Below, piece after piece: positions 11,323-22,949 of a stretch of 64,000 bases of DNA; positions within the stretch are counted from its first letter, which is position 1; every line of letters starts with the position of its first letter. This DNA is from Epinephelus fuscoguttatus (taxonomy: Eukaryota; Chordata; Actinopteri; Perciformes; Serranidae). Under the pieces are notes generated by a model. The model had not been told where the DNA came from, made no database searches, and was given only the letters and a program-made list of their open reading frames with translations. The stretch is from NCBI RefSeq assembly GCF_011397635.1, contig NC_064773.1:3400501-3464500 (forward strand), read 5' to 3'. Made by a program: the position numbers and the translations under genes.

Positions 11323-11620
11323 TCCCCCAATCCCCAAATGGATCCCTAATAGACTTATTGACTGAAGCCCTAAGCCCTTACAGACCTAGGAACAATTCTA
11401 TTTCTTCCCCTTAGCCCTTGTCTTGACCCTTTCCCTTGGCTTTGCGCGTTCACGTGAGGGGAAGTGGTGTCCCAATTCTCCATCAGGTTAGCTCTTAACC
11501 TGACCAAGGGGAAGGGTCAAGACAGGGGCTAAGGGGAAGAAATGGAATTGGTCCTAGGTCTGTAAGGGCTTGGGGCTTGAGTCAACGAGTCTGTAAGGGA
11601 TCCATTTGGGATTGGGGAAG
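11323..11620. mobile_element. Second foldback element, ~300 bp
   Basis: The left end starts CCCCCAATCCCCAAATGGAT and continues through GCCCTTACAGACCTAGGA and TTCCCCTTAGCCC. The right side carries these segments inverted and in mirror order, ending ATCCATTTGGGATTGGGG. The arms are about 120 bp around a short central loop near 11455. There is no ORF. It looks like a hairpin-forming MITE; the superfamily is not assigned. Confidence 0.75.
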
Positions 11621-12603
11621 TAACTCAAAATGTTTACCCTCAAAAAGGAAATGAAAGTCAACAGCGATGGTTTAGTTCTAAAAAACAAGACAGCTTTTGA
11701 TGTGCTCAGTCAAAATTATTCGATACGTCTCAAATATAAGACACAGAGTCAAATTATGAGTTTGTCACATTTCTGAGAAAATTGATCCAAATTTGTTTGT
11801 TTGTCTTTTGCATTTCAACACACTGTTTGCTGCTGATATTTATTGATACTGATACTGAACCTTTATGATGAGTTATTATAGAATGGATATACCTGTAATC
11901 TATGTGGTAACCGAAGCCTCATTCAATGTATTTTTAATAAAAACCTGAAACACAGTGATGAAGCTCAGACCGCAGTGTTACACAGAAGCTTCCTCTGAAG
12001 TCGACCTTCATTTAGCATTAAGCCGCACATGCAGATAACTGAGATAATGAATGAAGGATTTAGTTATTTAAGCTTAAATTATAAAAACCTCGAGCCTGGA
12101 ATTGCTTTGAGGCTTAATTTGACTTTATCTGGGCTTCTGAGACTCGGCTTGAATTCACTGGAGCCTGGAAGTTATCTCACCTCTGCTGTGAGGAAGGTCA
12201 GATGAGTGGGTCGACTATAAGCCAGCCAATACGACTTCACAATGAGAGTCTGAAAAAGATGAAACTGGAGCTCCTGTGCGTGGTGGATTTATTCAGACAA
12301 ACCTGAGATATGAAAACACTTAATACGCTTTCAATGGAAAAAATATATGTCCTGGAAATGTGAAAGAAATCTGTAGGCTGTCGTCAGAAGCTGGCATTTA
12401 CTGTAAAATCCATTATTGTGTGTCAGTGCAGTTTGATGTATTTCTAAAGGAGAAGGTCGGTGTATCTATATTTTCTTTATTTTCAACAAATCCCATGAAA
12501 AGACTAAAATCAACAACGTGTTGATGTCTCTCTCAGTGCTTCCTGACTTCCTGTCTCTCAGTTTCAGCCCACTGGTTCTTACTAAAGATGTAAGTCTTTA
12601 AAC
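11621..12603. other. Intergenic, no gene seen
   Basis: Non-coding sequence without long ORFs or clear repeats. From about 12604 (CCAGTTCAGACCAAAGATTT) the sequence resembles the left end of a fish MITE leading into the minisatellite. Confidence 0.45.
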
Positions 12604-12695
12604 CCAGTTCAGACCAAAGATTTGGGAGATGACAAGTTAAAACGTGCAGTCACTTGCAATGCGCCGTTCTGCAACGTTCTAAAAAGCTGCCTGTT

Positions 12696-13345
12696 CACAC
12701 CAAGTGACCACCATGAGATGGCGTATCATCTCTAGTCAACGACTCTCTGTGCTTCTGATCTGTAACGTTGACAGGAAGTGACCACCATGAGACGGCGTAT
12801 CGTCTCTAGTCAACAACTCTCTGTGCTTCTGATCTGTAACGCTGACAGGAAGTGACCACCATGAGACGGCGTATCATCTCTAGTCAACAACTCTCTGTGC
12901 TTCTGATCTGTAACGTTGACAGGAAGTGACCGCCATGAGACGGCGTATCGTCTCTAGTCAACAACTCTCTGTGCTTCTGATCTGTAACGCTGACAGGAAG
13001 TGACCGCCATGAGACGGCGTATCGTCTCTAGTCAACAACTCTCTGTGCTTCTGATCTGTAACGTTGACAGGAAGTGACCATCATGAGACGACGTATCATC
13101 TCTAGTCAACAACTCTCTGTGCTTCTGATCCGTAACGTTGACAGGAAGTGACCACCATGAGACGGCGTATCATCTCTAGTCAACGACTCTCTGTGCTTCT
13201 GATCTGTAACGTTGACAGGAAGTGACCGCCATGAGACGGCGTATCATCTCTAGTCAACAACTCTCTGTGCTTCTGATCCGTAACGTTGACAGGAAGTGAC
13301 CGCCATGAGACGGCGTATCGTCACTAGTCAACAACTCTCTGTACT
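12696..13345 (+). repeat. 74-bp minisatellite, about 8.5 nearly identical copies
   Basis: GACAGGAAGTGACC starts at 12770, 12844, 12918, 12992, 13066, 13140, 13214 and 13288: an exact 74-bp period with no indels. A partial earlier unit begins near 12696. Variants between units are single bases (CACC/CGCC, GTATCGTC/GTATCATC, GTTGAC/GCTGAC, ATCTG/ATCCG). Low divergence and constant length suggest recent expansion. There are no unique spacers, so it is not CRISPR-like. Confidence 0.95.
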
Positions 13346-15120
13346 AACTAGTGCCTTTGATGGGGAACTACTTTCAGCAGTGGATTAATCCACATTTGGA
13401 GCTCTAGTGAGTATCGTGTTGATACAAACACAATACTTGTCAGTTTGCAGGATGGGAAATGTGCGTATTATTGCTCCACTGTGGTAGTTTGACTTAAGTA
13501 TGAAGTAAAACTTCTCTCCACAATAAATACAGCACATTTAGAAAATTTGTGAATGATCTATTTTATTCATTTTTTGGTCACATGACCTGATTCTTTTCAA
13601 AGCCCCATGAGATATCTGGCATTCAGCACCATGGACAGCTCCACGCCTTAAAACATCCCTGAACTTTATTCTTCTCTACGTTATTATCATGCCTCTTGTA
13701 TCACTACATTGTTACGTTATATAGTCGACATATATGGTGCTGTGTTACACAGTTTCTCTGGCAGATTGGTGGCAGAGTCTGTTGGAGGCAGCAGGAGTGA
13801 AAAGCCCAGCAGATGGACCCAGCAGTGGGCAGGGAGTTGGAGGATCAGCTGGCTGCAGAACTGGAACCAGTCCCAGCTCCACTGAATGGAAGAAACATCC
13901 AGAACACAGACACAGTCAGATGAAAGACAAAGACTGGAAAGATTTTATGGGAAGTCAGTAGTTTTCCAGTGAAGTCACTAAATAACATTTAACCACAACA
14001 TTTAAAAAAAACTATACGTGAAATATTTTCTATTTGATGACTCTGAGTATCTGTGTAAGATGACACATTAATCACTTCATGTTTCATATATTTCTACACC
14101 CTCTCTGCCCTCTGTGTTTTAATACCTCAGGTATATTTACTGTTCAATAATGCCCCCGTTTTTTTACAATCACCTATAAATTTAAATCAATGCAACTTTT
14201 AAATGATTTATTAATTCTTTTTTAGCACAAATACAGGTCAGATGGTTCTGTTTTGGTAATTTGAAGCGTACAAGACACGCCCCTACAAACCCCGCCCATC
14301 ACCAGTACAAGCCAAACCCACTAAGGGCTCATTTATGCTCAATGTTAGAGACGTAGATGGAAATGCACTCTGCATTAATTTAATCTGTTTCTGTGCACAT
14401 TTTCTTAACAGACTTAACGAAACAGTACCAAGAGAGATCATGGCAGTAGTGTTGGGTATTTCAAGCCAGATATGACCATAGAAGATGATCAAGACATTTA
14501 AAAAATGGCAGAACAGCATGAATCAGTAGTGAAAAGAGTTCTCCATCCTGCTGCAGTGTATTTAGTGGCCTCCCAAACCACCACCATCTACAACACTGCC
14601 TTCTCTAAAAGGTACGTTATTACGACCTCCTCCACCGTCGCTTCACTTGTAGTGTGAAACCTTTGACTCCGCCCTCTGGTGCCATCGATTCAATCTATGC
14701 CCTCATAAAGGACATTTGGAAGTCTGACAGCAGTGACGTTTACAACATTTGAAACACACGTATCTACTTTCATACATGAAGGGAATATAAATGAACGCAG
14801 AGATGGGTGCTCTTGCAAAATAGTGTCTGGCGTGAACTTGTTTCGGTGCAACATATTCACATAGGGAGGCAAGCACTGTCATTAAAATGGCCCCACACAA
14901 AAAAGGTCACAAAAAAACAAACATTCGGATGTCACTGTGTGAGACAACTTTTACTGATTAAAAGAAGACAAACATACTTTAATAATTGGATCCCGAGAGA
15001 AGCCTGGCTTTACTTTGGCTCTGGAGGAGCTCAGTGGGTGTGTTAAAACCACAGATGATTTCCTTGCTGTATGTGACTCCAGCAGGATTATTACGACATT
15101 ATCGGAACAGTACGTTACCG
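13346..15120. other. Intergenic; RE1 site and possible MITE remnants
   Basis: No gene seen. Besides the RE1 motif (13622-13642), GCTCATTTATGCTCAATGTT near 14328 and the following segment resemble fish PIF/Harbinger-type MITE ends, but a partner terminus is not convincing. ORF 13734-13961 and others show no family features. Confidence 0.4.
13622..13642 (+). promoter_or_regulatory. RE1/NRSE-like site (REST/NRSF binding motif)
   Basis: The 21-bp block reads TTCAGCACC, then AT, then GGACAG, then CTCC. Compared with the classic RE1 consensus it differs at two positions: T at position 11, where T is common in REST motifs, and T instead of G at position 19. Both half-sites, TTCAGCACC and GGACAG, are exact and correctly spaced. 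It lies about 5.6 kb upstream of the kcna1 start codon. REST represses neuronal genes outside neurons, so the site is a plausible silencer for this channel gene. Confidence 0.65.
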
Positions 15121-15126
15121 AAGTCA

Positions 15127-15590
15127 GTAGCCATGTTTCCATCAGCCTGTTTAGATGCGCATCTAGAAGTATCGCATCGGAAAATTATGATGGAAATGCC
15201 AAAATTCGAGTTAAAATCCCCTGATTCGCACAAACTAAAATACGCTCGCTTTAGCTGGGTTTTGGTTGATTTGAAAAAATGTTGATTCGCAAAACGGGGG
15301 ATGGAAACAGTTATGTTGGAATTAAGTCTGACGTAGCGCACCTCTCTCCATGGTGATATCCACACTCCGGGTCGGGAAGGCGGTAATGCATTTACAAGCT
15401 GGTTGCCAACCGCCAGAAAACGTAGAAGAAGAAGAATGCGAGACTTGTTTTGGTTCCGGTTCTGCAGAAAACTCGCGCAAGTTCGTAGTTTTCACCAAAG
15501 TCCGTACATTTAATGGAAACACACAGGATTCGTATTTCTTTTAATGCACATTTCCCAATGATTCAAATCACTTTGGATGGAAACATAGCC
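15127..15590. mobile_element. Terminal-inverted-repeat MITE, ~465 bp
   Basis: The left terminus AGCCATGTTTCCATC and the right terminus GATGGAAACATAGCC are inverted with one mismatch. The segment between has motifs repeated inward (GATTCGCA, GGATGGAAAC). No functional ORF. Superfamily not assigned. Confidence 0.6.
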
Positions 15591-15881
15591 AGTGCTGCTC
15601 AAAGATGTGGCAAATTAACTGCGTTTGGCCAGGTCAGAAAACTCGGACAATCGTTCAGTATGTGACATGTCTCCAGTATGAAGCTAGAGCTGACCTGCCT
15701 GCAGCCCGTGAGCGCCCGCTGTATTTAATAATAGGGCACTCAGACAGCGTCAAACAACGTCAAAATACGTCCACTAAAATTGCATTTTTTTTTTACACAG
15801 ATAGGCTCGGATTGTTAGTATAATTATCTGACAACATAACGGAAAGGAGAAATGAACGTGTGTGTTTACCTTTAGCTGGAT

Positions 15882-16238
15882 TCAGACATGTTCCTCTGCC
15901 TGTTGCTGCTCCCTCTCTCTCCTCGTCCGCTCTTCAGTTTCAATGAGCTCTGCGTCCGTGTACTCCGTGTTCAAATAAATACGGCCGCTCATCAAATTCA
16001 AATGGCTCATCCAGATCCAGTTGGTCAAAATCGGGTCAAAATTCGGACAGGTTTGTTGTGGCAAGTCAAAACACTCACTCAGAGAGTGAACGTCTGGCTC
16101 TGAAATCTCACGTCTCACGAGATTTGAGTTGTTGCAGGAAGTTACCGCTGGAGTGAGCTTACAAACGGCAGGAGTTACTCTGTTTGGAGTAGTCATGGCT
16201 ACTTTATGATTTATTATAGTGTTTTGGGAGAATTGCAA
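15882..16238 (-). pseudogene. Possible transposon-derived ORF with an EYTDAEL motif
   Basis: A 118-codon frame whose C-terminal part (NTEYTDAELIETEERTRRE) resembles the EYTxxEL segment found before a charged coiled region in many repeated fish proteins associated with mobile elements. On the minus strand a donor-like AAAGGTAAAC follows just past the frame (near 15870), so it may have been a first exon. The N-terminal half is not recognisable. This rests on a motif memory only; it could be chance. Confidence 0.25.
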
Positions 16239-19200
16239 TCAATAGACTGTATTGTTTTAAGTCCTGAAAAATGTCTGCAGCTTTCCCAGTCAGCCCTTAC
16301 AACCGTCACTAACCTGAGGGGCAGCTTGCATGTGAAGAGCCAGGGCAATAAACACCATTCACTACGTACTGTTAAAGCTTAATGCTGTGAGTGCGCTGTA
16401 ATTGTTGAGAGCAAACATATGTCTATTACCTTACTAGCAAGCAAGTACATGTTATTTTTGTAGCATAATAAAAGTTACAAAGGGCTTCATAATAAGAGAA
16501 TTTAACACAAAATATCAAATACAAAATATTGAATTTACAAATCAGAAATACAATCAACAAAAAAGCAAAGTATCAGTTCCTCACAAGGTATTTAGAGTGC
16601 GTCTCCGGGAATTTTAAAGTCAAGTGAAAGGGGAGGAATGTGTGTGCTGGTATGTGCGACTGTGCGAAGGTCTGAACTATATTTGTCGTTACAGTGTTAG
16701 GTTGTCACTGTAACTGTCCGACAGCTGGATGAGTTTCTGCACGGCTGCTCCCACCAAATGTCGGCTGCACGTCGTGGTGAATTCCCGGAAACTAAATTTA
16801 GTTTGAAAACACGCCTGTGGTGCAAAAACCCCTCTCTGGATGATGAACACACAATTCATTCATAACCTCCCGTGGTTAAACATATGGGCTCATAGTACAC
16901 AACTGCATCGTGAACAGCACATACAGTCAGCTGCCACACGCTCGGCCCTCAGGTCTCAATTAAGACACATAATGCACAGAAGAAAAAAAAAACTGGATTT
17001 GTGTTCAGTCATGCTTGTGCAGCCAATCTGCACACATGGCAAAGACCTACGATGAGCCTCATGTTATAGTGACCTTTGACCTGTGAGGTTTAATGGGCAG
17101 CGTTAAAATCCAGTGTGATTATTGTTGAAGTTAATGTGAAGTGTATGTGTGCAGATGTGATCCTTAATGTCGTAGAACAGTTCGTGTGATATCCCACGAA
17201 TTTGCAACTTACAAATGACGTTACATCCTTAACTGCAGTTATGTAATTAACGTTAAGTTACGGAGGTTAGATTTAGGAAGAGAAACATACCTTAAAATAG
17301 CTCAAAGTTCACATGGAGCCGAATACGCAACTCCAGGGAGAGTCAGTTTTTTTGTGACCAGCCCACCACCCCAACCTACCTTGTTACAAGCACTCCGAAC
17401 TGCTTCATTGTTCACTGCCATCAGCCATTGGTGTTTTCATAATGTGGTTATTAAAACTATCTGGTAAACCAGTCAGAGCCAGGTTTATGGTGGATTGTTC
17501 TTTTAAACCAAATTAAATAAATGCTTCACACTGGGAGTAAAGACTTCTTTTCAGTGGCAACCAAAGATCAAACTCAACAGTGATCAAACGTACAAACATG
17601 ACTCGAGACTCCAGAGGGATTAACGCAGCTGGACGACACATGGCCTCAGACTTTGTTGTGAATGGAAGCATGAAACATGTGAAAACTTGTGGAGAACATG
17701 CCGTCGACAAAGCTGAAACAGGAAAGGAGCTGACACAGTGCCGAACGCACATATTCACACATTGACACGACTGCACAGATGCACCTCTGATGATTTCATC
17801 CCCTTGGCGTTCTCTGAAACACGGCGCTGTGTTTTATCTCGTGTTAGATGATACTTGCAGGCTGCTGCGGTACAAAGACGAGGCTGCGGCTATAACCGGC
17901 CGGGTGTCGGATTACAGCTGCTTCGCCGGCGCTGAAACTGAAGACGGAAGACAGAGCAGCGTCTGAAATCCCCCCTCAAAGCAAGTGGAAAGTTTAACGT
18001 GTACTTGAACCTTTGAGAAGGTTCGTCCTCCATCTGCTGCTCGACAAATCAGCAGCTGATGTTTGCGAGGCACTAAGCTCCTGTAGGCCCCAGTTTCCCC
18101 TACTGGAAAGCAGTGATTGGTCAGAATAGGCCAGGATTAGTTTCTTAATTCACTCTGCAAACGCTGGAGTATTATTTCAAAAGCAGCCTCGTTAGTCGAC
18201 TGACAGGCCGAGACTGTTTTACCTTCACACAGATCTGATGCTGTTTATGAGGACGAATAACTTTGCTTAACCTTTCATCGTGAATGTATTTATCACACCC
18301 AAATTTTATGTGTCACATGGAATTATACAACGCACAGCTGCGATGAAATGTGATCCCATCACCTCCCTTAACTTGTGCACTGTAATCCAGTCCTTGTTTG
18401 TGTCTTATAATCACTAATGTTTGCGGATGGTTCTGTTTATCCATAGTTTCTGGGACGATTTACCTGTACGAACATGTCGACCCCACCAAAACCGCCACAT
18501 GGACACTCCCAGAGCACAGGAGCTGCTTCTGCGCAATGTATAGCAGTGATCCACAGCAGGAACAGGACAGCATCTCACAATCCCACCGACACACCAGTCC
18601 TTATTTACCATAAAGCACACGCCTCCTCTCCTTCTCTCACCACAGTCCTCTGCTCTGTCAGATTGACGAAGTGTCGGTGAATCAAAGGATATTACAGTTC
18701 CTGATATCCCATTGTCATCTAGTTTATTTCCAATCATCTGTAAAATGTCGAGCAGGATGCTAGTTCAACTGGTGCTTCTTCATCTTATTCATCATATTTT
18801 CCTGGATGTTTACTGGTGTTTAAATTTAAAAACATTGACCTGGCTAGCTAGCAGCAAGCTAGAAGTTGGCAGAAGGAGAAGGTTGATTTCTTCATTCTGA
18901 TGAGCGACTTGCAGCCACACGCCGCCACCGTCCAAAGCCAACCACGAAAAGCACCACCAAGGCTTGCAACAAAGACATAACAGGCTAAATTCCACACAAA
19001 ATTTGTGGATCTGACAAAGAGGCAACTGGAAGCGCCTGAACCTGCATCAAAAGTACATCAGCTGACTGTAACTGGGAGGTGGAGGGGAAGGTGAGTGGTG
19101 TGACACCAAGGGGAAACACCTGCTAAGCTACAGACCACTGTTCAAGACCAACAAACCACAAAAACAGTCGTGATTCAGTGAGTCATTGCTGTGCTTCCAG

Positions 19201-19560
19201 CGGCTTTTAAACCACCAGACATGGGCATTCCTTTGTTACCAATTGCTGGGTCCAGCAGGGACAGTGCCACAAAAGAGTCATCGTTTTTTACTGAGATATT
19301 GATGCGTTTCTCCTCAAGATAATGGCATAAAAAGCGGTTGTTTTTTTAGTAATGCAACACTGCGTTTCATGCTGAGCTCTGGTGGTGCGTGCAACAGCAT
19401 ACATGTATGCATGCATAAACATGTGGTGCACTTAAAGGTCCTGGTTCAGGGGTTTGAAGATATGGTCATCCTAGAAGGGTGAATGAGTTTTGGTCAAAGA
19501 CCTCTGTGTGTCTATAATCCTGGATCCAGATGTGACTTCAGTTTACACATTTCCAGGTCC
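16239..19560. other. Intergenic, no gene seen
   Basis: About 3.3 kb with only short unrecognisable ORFs (up to 107 codons) in all frames. Slightly higher GC near 17880-17960. No repeat with clear boundaries was found. Confidence 0.5.
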
Positions 19561-19816
19561 TCTCTAGGCCAAAGTCCCGCTGCTCTGGTGAGTGTCAGTG
19601 CCTGAGCTCTGTGTACTCTGCTCTTCACGCAGCAGCAGCAGAGAGGAAGAGGAGGAGGAGGAGGGATGCCTCTGCTTCATGCAGGCCGACGCTGCATCCC
19701 CCGTGGCAACACACAGTCCTGTCATCTCCCGCCTCGTGCTCGTGCCCGAATCAGGGGCAACGTACTCATTAAGCCTTCCTCTTTTCCAGGGGGCTCTCCC
19801 TCCATCGCTCTCTCCA

Positions 19817-19850
19817 CCCCCCCCCCCCCCCCCCACCCCCACCCCCACCC
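19817..19850 (-). repeat. Poly-C/C5A tract; minus-strand G-quadruplex motif
   Basis: A run of 18 C is followed by A-C5-A-C5-A-C3. On the minus strand this gives four G runs separated by single A. Neighbouring proline-rich ORFs (for example 19592-19987) come from this low-complexity tract and are not supported as genes. Confidence 0.9.
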
Positions 19851-22040
19851 TCTCCTGCACTCTCTCCACAGCCAACATCTCGTCCTACATCCCTCTTATC
19901 TCCTCACTCACGGCTCAGTGTACATCGCCCTCAAAACCTCCAGAGACGAGCGAGAGAGAGGGAGAGGTGAGGATGGTGGAAAATTAAATGTAATCACATG
20001 CACGCAATACTCAGTTAATGCTGGCCTGTGAAGGTACATCTGATGGAAATATAGTTTCTTATAATTAATCAATTAATGTACAACTCTGATCGTTCACTGG
20101 AGCTCATTTTGCTCATTGCCACGGTATGAATTTTCCTGGGTCTTCTGCATCATTGGTCCCATAGGGCCAGCTTACCTGAGACTTACACCTACCCAGCAAC
20201 TAACGTCAGGTTTGGTGCTATACTAACTTGAATAAAATGATTTAATCATGTGGCTCTTCTTGACTTTCAAAATGCTGTCGAACTGAATACAACAAATCTT
20301 GATTGTGGAACATGTCGTTTTCCAGGGGTTGTGACACTAAAAAAAAGTGATTCCACTGATTTACAAGCGTTTCTTTCACGTGTAACGCTGAGGAAGAAAA
20401 GTATTTTGGGTGTGATGGCTTCATGCGATAGACCAGGAAGTTGTAATTCCAAATTTGGCCACCATGTCAAAGCCTGGCACTGCTCCTGGGGTCTGGTTTG
20501 GTCCCACTCGCATTCAGATAGATTTCCAGCCGACCGGACCAGAGAGGGACGATCAGAACCGTTTATCTGATATGGGTCGAGTTTGATACGATGACTGACA
20601 ACTTGCAGAGTCTTCGTACTTAATGTGTCGAAGTCATTTTTCGGCATTTGTGCAGCCTCACATCAGGAACACGACTGTGGATGTTGGAGGTGATTTTTAA
20701 ATTCTGATGGCAACAACAGCAACACTCGTTCACCAACAGATTGATGCTACACCGTCACAGCTCATCTGTTTACATTTGTCTTGACGCTCAGCACTACGTC
20801 ACATCTGTCATTGCACTAACTGGTTACACGTCTGTTTGCATATGGAAGTATTTTGGTCTATGGCCATTGATAAATCAAAAATCAACTCACAGGCTAATCT
20901 TGTTTATATCTGCAAGACGGAGCTTACAGTATGATTGATTTATTTCCTGACAAAACAGCTTGTGTAAACTGGATTCCCTCTGACCTTTAGTGTTTCAAAG
21001 TTAATGCCCGTTCATCAAACTGCTTTAAGTCTCTGAGGATGTCATACTGTACATTGTGTTGGGGCTGGTTCGGAGCTAAGCTACAGTAGAAGTGATTAGA
21101 TGACAGATGAATCCTATTTTTATCTCTTATTCATGCAAAATTTCAATATGTTCACACATGCATGAGTGAGCGGTGGCAGGAGGGTGTTTACTGCAGCAGC
21201 TGCAGCAGCAAGGACTTATGAATGTAGCAACCACCCCCCCTCCTCATTCATAAACACACGGGATGCTTATATAATGCCGTTGCAGATCCCCCCTCTTTCT
21301 CCAGTGCTATTTATAAGCCCAATAGCATGCAGGGAAAAGAGCGTGGCCAATTCATGCCGTGCCCTTCAAGACCAACACATGGCCCTTGGGGGCTGCTGGG
21401 CCCCGACTTCAGGGAGCTATTATTAGAGTCACGTCATGGGAGAGCCAGCGAGGGAGGTGGGAGGCGAAGTGACAGATGGGGGGGAGGGGGCGATTACGGA
21501 CACGGAGCGTAACGGTGCTGCTAATGACGGAGGGAATGTAAAGGAAAGGCTGGGAAAATACTGATGTCATGAGGTTCATGTGTAAGAGCAGGAAAATGCA
21601 GAAACGTCAGAGGCGGTGACGGTTTCAGTCCAGAATCTAAAGGTCCTGTATACGACAATCAGAACATTCTCATATCAGCACACAGCTATTAGCTATATCA
21701 AGATAAAGTGGAGTAATGGCATCTTGTGCAGAGAATGAAGTCACGCTACCTCTGCGTGCGTTGTCATGTGAGCCTTTGTGTTCTTTACTGTGGTAGGACA
21801 GTTCGGCTATGTGTGCATACTTGTATCCCATTGGCTAGGTTATTGTTGCTGCTTTGTACTGCACCAGTGGGGTGAAAGCATAACGCCCAAGTCCTGCACC
21901 AGGTTACCCTCAAAAAGCTGAGTAACAGGTAAAAATATATATATAAATACCCGGGTAAGAATGAACTACATGCAGAAGGGCAGTGGGTGAGAACAAAAAT
22001 ATATTTCTAAATTTTCATAATAAAATAAATTAAAAAATGT
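19851..22040. other. Intergenic, no gene seen
   Basis: Short ORFs only. A G-rich patch (GGGGGGAGGGGGCG) lies near 21478-21492. ORFs at 20250-20647 overlap on both strands without family similarity. Confidence 0.45.
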
Positions 22041-22082
22041 TCAGTATATGTGTTATATTTTGAAAGCCATGAAACTTTGCAG

Positions 22083-22196
22083 CCTGAGGATGAGGTGGCA
22101 GCCTACATGGAGTTCAAGACACCCAAGGAGGATCCTTTGGAGGTTTGATGGTGGTGGAAGGAGCATGCTAACATGTTTCCTAACCTGGCAGTGATT
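22083..22196 (+). pseudogene. hAT transposase C-terminal (dimerisation domain) fragment
   Basis: Translation in one frame gives EDEVAAYMEF, then DPLEV, a stop, WWWKEHANMFPNLAVI. This matches the pattern of the hAT C-terminal dimerisation region (acidic start, DPL, WW, then a xxFPxLA motif). One in-frame TGA interrupts it and the following catalytic-tail motif is absent. It is a short dead relic immediately left of the Harbinger-like copy at 22299. Confidence 0.55.
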
Positions 22197-22298
22197 GAAT
22201 GTTTTCACCATCCAGTCAAAGAGTACGGAGAACCAGCTGAATGCGAGGGACTGGAGCCTGGGTGGGTTTAATAAGGGGTCTGGCCAGGAGTTGTGCAA

Positions 22299-22949
22299 AT
22301 TTGCAGGAAAGCCCAATCCGTCTTTTTTCAGCATTGGCAGTATAAAAACAAAATCGGGGAGTGCAGCAAAATGTCGCCTACCTACTTTTGTTTATACAGA
22401 ATGTGCCTTTTTCGGGGCAATGGGGGGCGTGAGCAAGTAACAAAACGTGTGACGTAAACAGTGACGTGGGAGGGAAGCCACGGCTGGTCAGTCCTTCGGT
22501 GATTCTCTCATAAGTCGGCCCGTCCTTCACCGTCCCCGTTATCTGACGGTTAATGGCCTCTTCGTTTGCGAGGACAAGGAGGGCGCGCAATTCCTTGTCT
22601 CCCCAGTTGCTCATCTTTACAGTGTCTGTCAGGTTTGTGTTTCCCTCTTGCTACTAGCTGCTCGCTAATTCCTGCTATCAGCTGTTTCCTGTTTATCCAC
22701 CGCCAGTGGCTCGCACGTGCGGCGTCATCAACAGCTCCTCCCACAAGTCTTCAACAGCCCCTCCCGTGGCGGAAGGCCGCCTCGGTCTGTTTAAACCATA
22801 AAGGTTCCTCCAATATGTCTACCCTACGAGGCAGAAAATTGGGCACCTCGGATCAACTCGCCAATCCGGCTCTGTGTGTCTAAACCCTCGCAGCTTGCCG
22901 GCAAAACGGCCCAACATTCACCGAAAATCTGGCAGTGTAAAAGGGGCTA
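22299..22949 (-). mobile_element. PIF/Harbinger-like deletion derivative, copy 1
   Basis: A ~650-bp block that recurs at 51198-51882 in the same orientation. On the minus strand, 22614 down to 22378 encodes MSNWGDKELRALLVLANEEAIN and onward to YERITEGLTSRGF. This has the look of the Myb/SANT-like DNA-binding partner protein of PIF/Harbinger transposons (W, then D/E-LL, then IAEGL-xxRGF). The frame breaks into unrelated sequence right after SRGF in both copies. The right end reads GGCAGTGTAAAAGGGGCTA. No DDE transposase is present. Confidence 0.6.

Noticed and set aside
12696..13345. CRISPR-like regular repeat array
   Set aside because: Units are contiguous 74-bp tandem copies without unique spacers, and the genome is vertebrate.
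19592..19987. 131-codon proline/serine-rich ORF
   Set aside because: Its composition comes from the CT/C-rich low-complexity tract; no domain and no coding signature.
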